In this document: piece by piece, positions 5,403 to 5,631 of the stretch
Layout of the letters: every line of letters starts with the position of its first letter
Position numbering within the stretch: position 1 is the first letter of the stretch
NCBI GenBank assembly: GCA_003641795.1
Contig: QNAP01000120.1
Span: 1 to 5,631 of the forward strand
Length of the DNA stretch: 5,631 bases
Source: Thermotogae bacterium
GTDB taxonomy: Bacteria > Thermotogota > Thermotogae > UBA12178
Direction: 5' to 3'
Made by a program: the position numbers and the translations under genes
The notes under the pieces: model-generated
Databases searched by the model: none
Seen by the model: the letters and a program-made list of their open reading frames with translations, nothing else
Told to the model about the DNA's origin: nothing

Positions 5403-5415
5403 TTTTCCCTTCCCT

Positions 5416-5462
5416 CATTCCAGAATCCCTCACGATCACACGGCCTCACGAGCGCCGAGTGA
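5416..5462 (+). repeat. Copy 1 of a 47-bp direct repeat
   Basis: It matches 5585-5631 at 43 of 47 positions by direct comparison, starting at the CATTCCAGAATCCC segment and ending with AGCGCCGAGTGA. The copies are 169 bp apart and in the same orientation. Confidence 0.85.
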
Positions 5463-5498
5463 GCATCTTCTACCCTCCCCCTTGATTTCACATTGCAG

Positions 5499-5530
5499 AA
5501 TGCTTGTCTTGCGAAGCGCCGATGCGAGCA
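5499..5530 (+). repeat. Copy 2 of a 32-bp imperfect direct repeat
   Basis: Partner of 5371-5402, with AATGCTTGTCTTGCGAAGCG at its left end. It is followed by the bases absent from the first unit (about 5531-5571), which include a small hairpin. Confidence 0.65.
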
Positions 5531-5550
5531 CTCGTACAAACGGGCACCGA

Positions 5551-5566
5551 GCTACACGGATGTAGC
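5551..5566. other. Small hairpin in the extra segment of the repeat array
   Basis: GCTACA and TGTAGC form a perfect 6-bp stem around a CGGA tetraloop. Five T's follow after six unpaired bases, so on the plus strand it could act at most as a weak terminator. Confidence 0.35.
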
Positions 5567-5584
5567 GAACGCTTTTTCTCCCCC

Positions 5585-5631
5585 CACTCCAGAATCCCAC
5601 ACGATCACACAGCATCACGAGCGCCGAGTGA
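5585..5631 (+). repeat. Copy 2 of a 47-bp direct repeat, at the window edge
   Basis: Partner of 5416-5462 with four mismatches. It ends exactly at the last base of the window, so the repeat may be longer than 47 bp. Confidence 0.85.

Larger units (their letters stand above)
5371..5631. repeat. Degenerate tandem repeat array running off the right edge
   Basis: The region contains no credible gene and is built from related segments. The core AGCGCCGAGTGA occurs exactly at 5451-5462 and 5620-5631, with variants at 5515 (AGCGCCGATGCGA) and 5390-5402. Each core is followed by a pyrimidine-rich tract, then by a segment containing CAGAAT and sometimes CACGATCACAC. Units are about 60-65 bp, one being lengthened by about 40 bp. 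Two better conserved pairs within it are listed separately. The array probably continues beyond the window. It is on the 3' side of the HEPN gene; its origin and role are unknown. Confidence 0.75.

Noticed and set aside
5436..5618. Minus-strand 60-codon open frame in the repeat array
   Set aside because: It is made entirely of the tandem repeat, is Arg-rich in the way of random GC-rich DNA, and has no family match. It is most likely spurious.
5371..5631. CRISPR array
   Set aside because: Units vary in length and sequence along their whole length; there are no uniform repeats of 24-37 bp with unique spacers and no cas genes nearby.

Overview
The window looks like a piece of a thermophilic bacterial chromosome, probably from the Thermotogota (Thermotoga/Pseudothermotoga-like). 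I base this on the Glu/Lys-rich proteins, strong GGAGGT-type ribosome binding sites, tightly overlapping genes and the style of the TldD/TldE and phosphorylase proteins. No rRNA or other marker gene is present, so the placement is tentative.

Layout from left to right. Positions 1-312 (+) hold the C-terminal end of an unrecognised, aromatic-rich protein. A perfect 17-bp inverted repeat at 332-367 separates it from a convergent operon and should terminate transcription from both sides. The minus-strand operon runs from about 4466 down to 377 in the order purine nucleoside phosphorylase (4425-3592), TldD metalloprotease (3575-2133), TldE/PmbA partner (2136-790) and a small DUF212/divergent-PAP2 membrane protein (790-377). 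Gaps are 16 nt or less and two of the junctions overlap, so the genes are very likely co-transcribed and translationally coupled. An extended -10 element (4461-4469) lies just upstream of the phosphorylase.

Facing the operon on the plus strand is a two-gene MNT/HEPN toxin-antitoxin-type module. It consists of a minimal nucleotidyltransferase with an intact GSX10DXD signature (4595-4921) and an HI0074-family HEPN protein with an intact RX4HXY motif (4881-5279), overlapping by 41 nt. Its promoter (GTGACC, 16 bp, TATAAT) has its -10 box in the middle of a perfect 10-bp inverted repeat (4519-4551), which looks like an autoregulatory operator. Spot GC counts for the module (43-52%) are lower than for the phosphorylase gene (57-58%), which fits an accessory, laterally acquired module.

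The last 350 bases (5280-5631) contain no credible gene. From 5371 to the window edge they consist of a degenerate tandem repeat built around the core AGCGCCGAGTGA, with pyrimidine-rich tracts and CCAGAATC segments. A stray exact copy of the 12-base core sits 1 kb away inside the phosphorylase promoter, so the repeats bracket the MNT/HEPN module. This combination of bracketing repeats, palindromic operator and MNT/HEPN pair is the most interesting part of the window.
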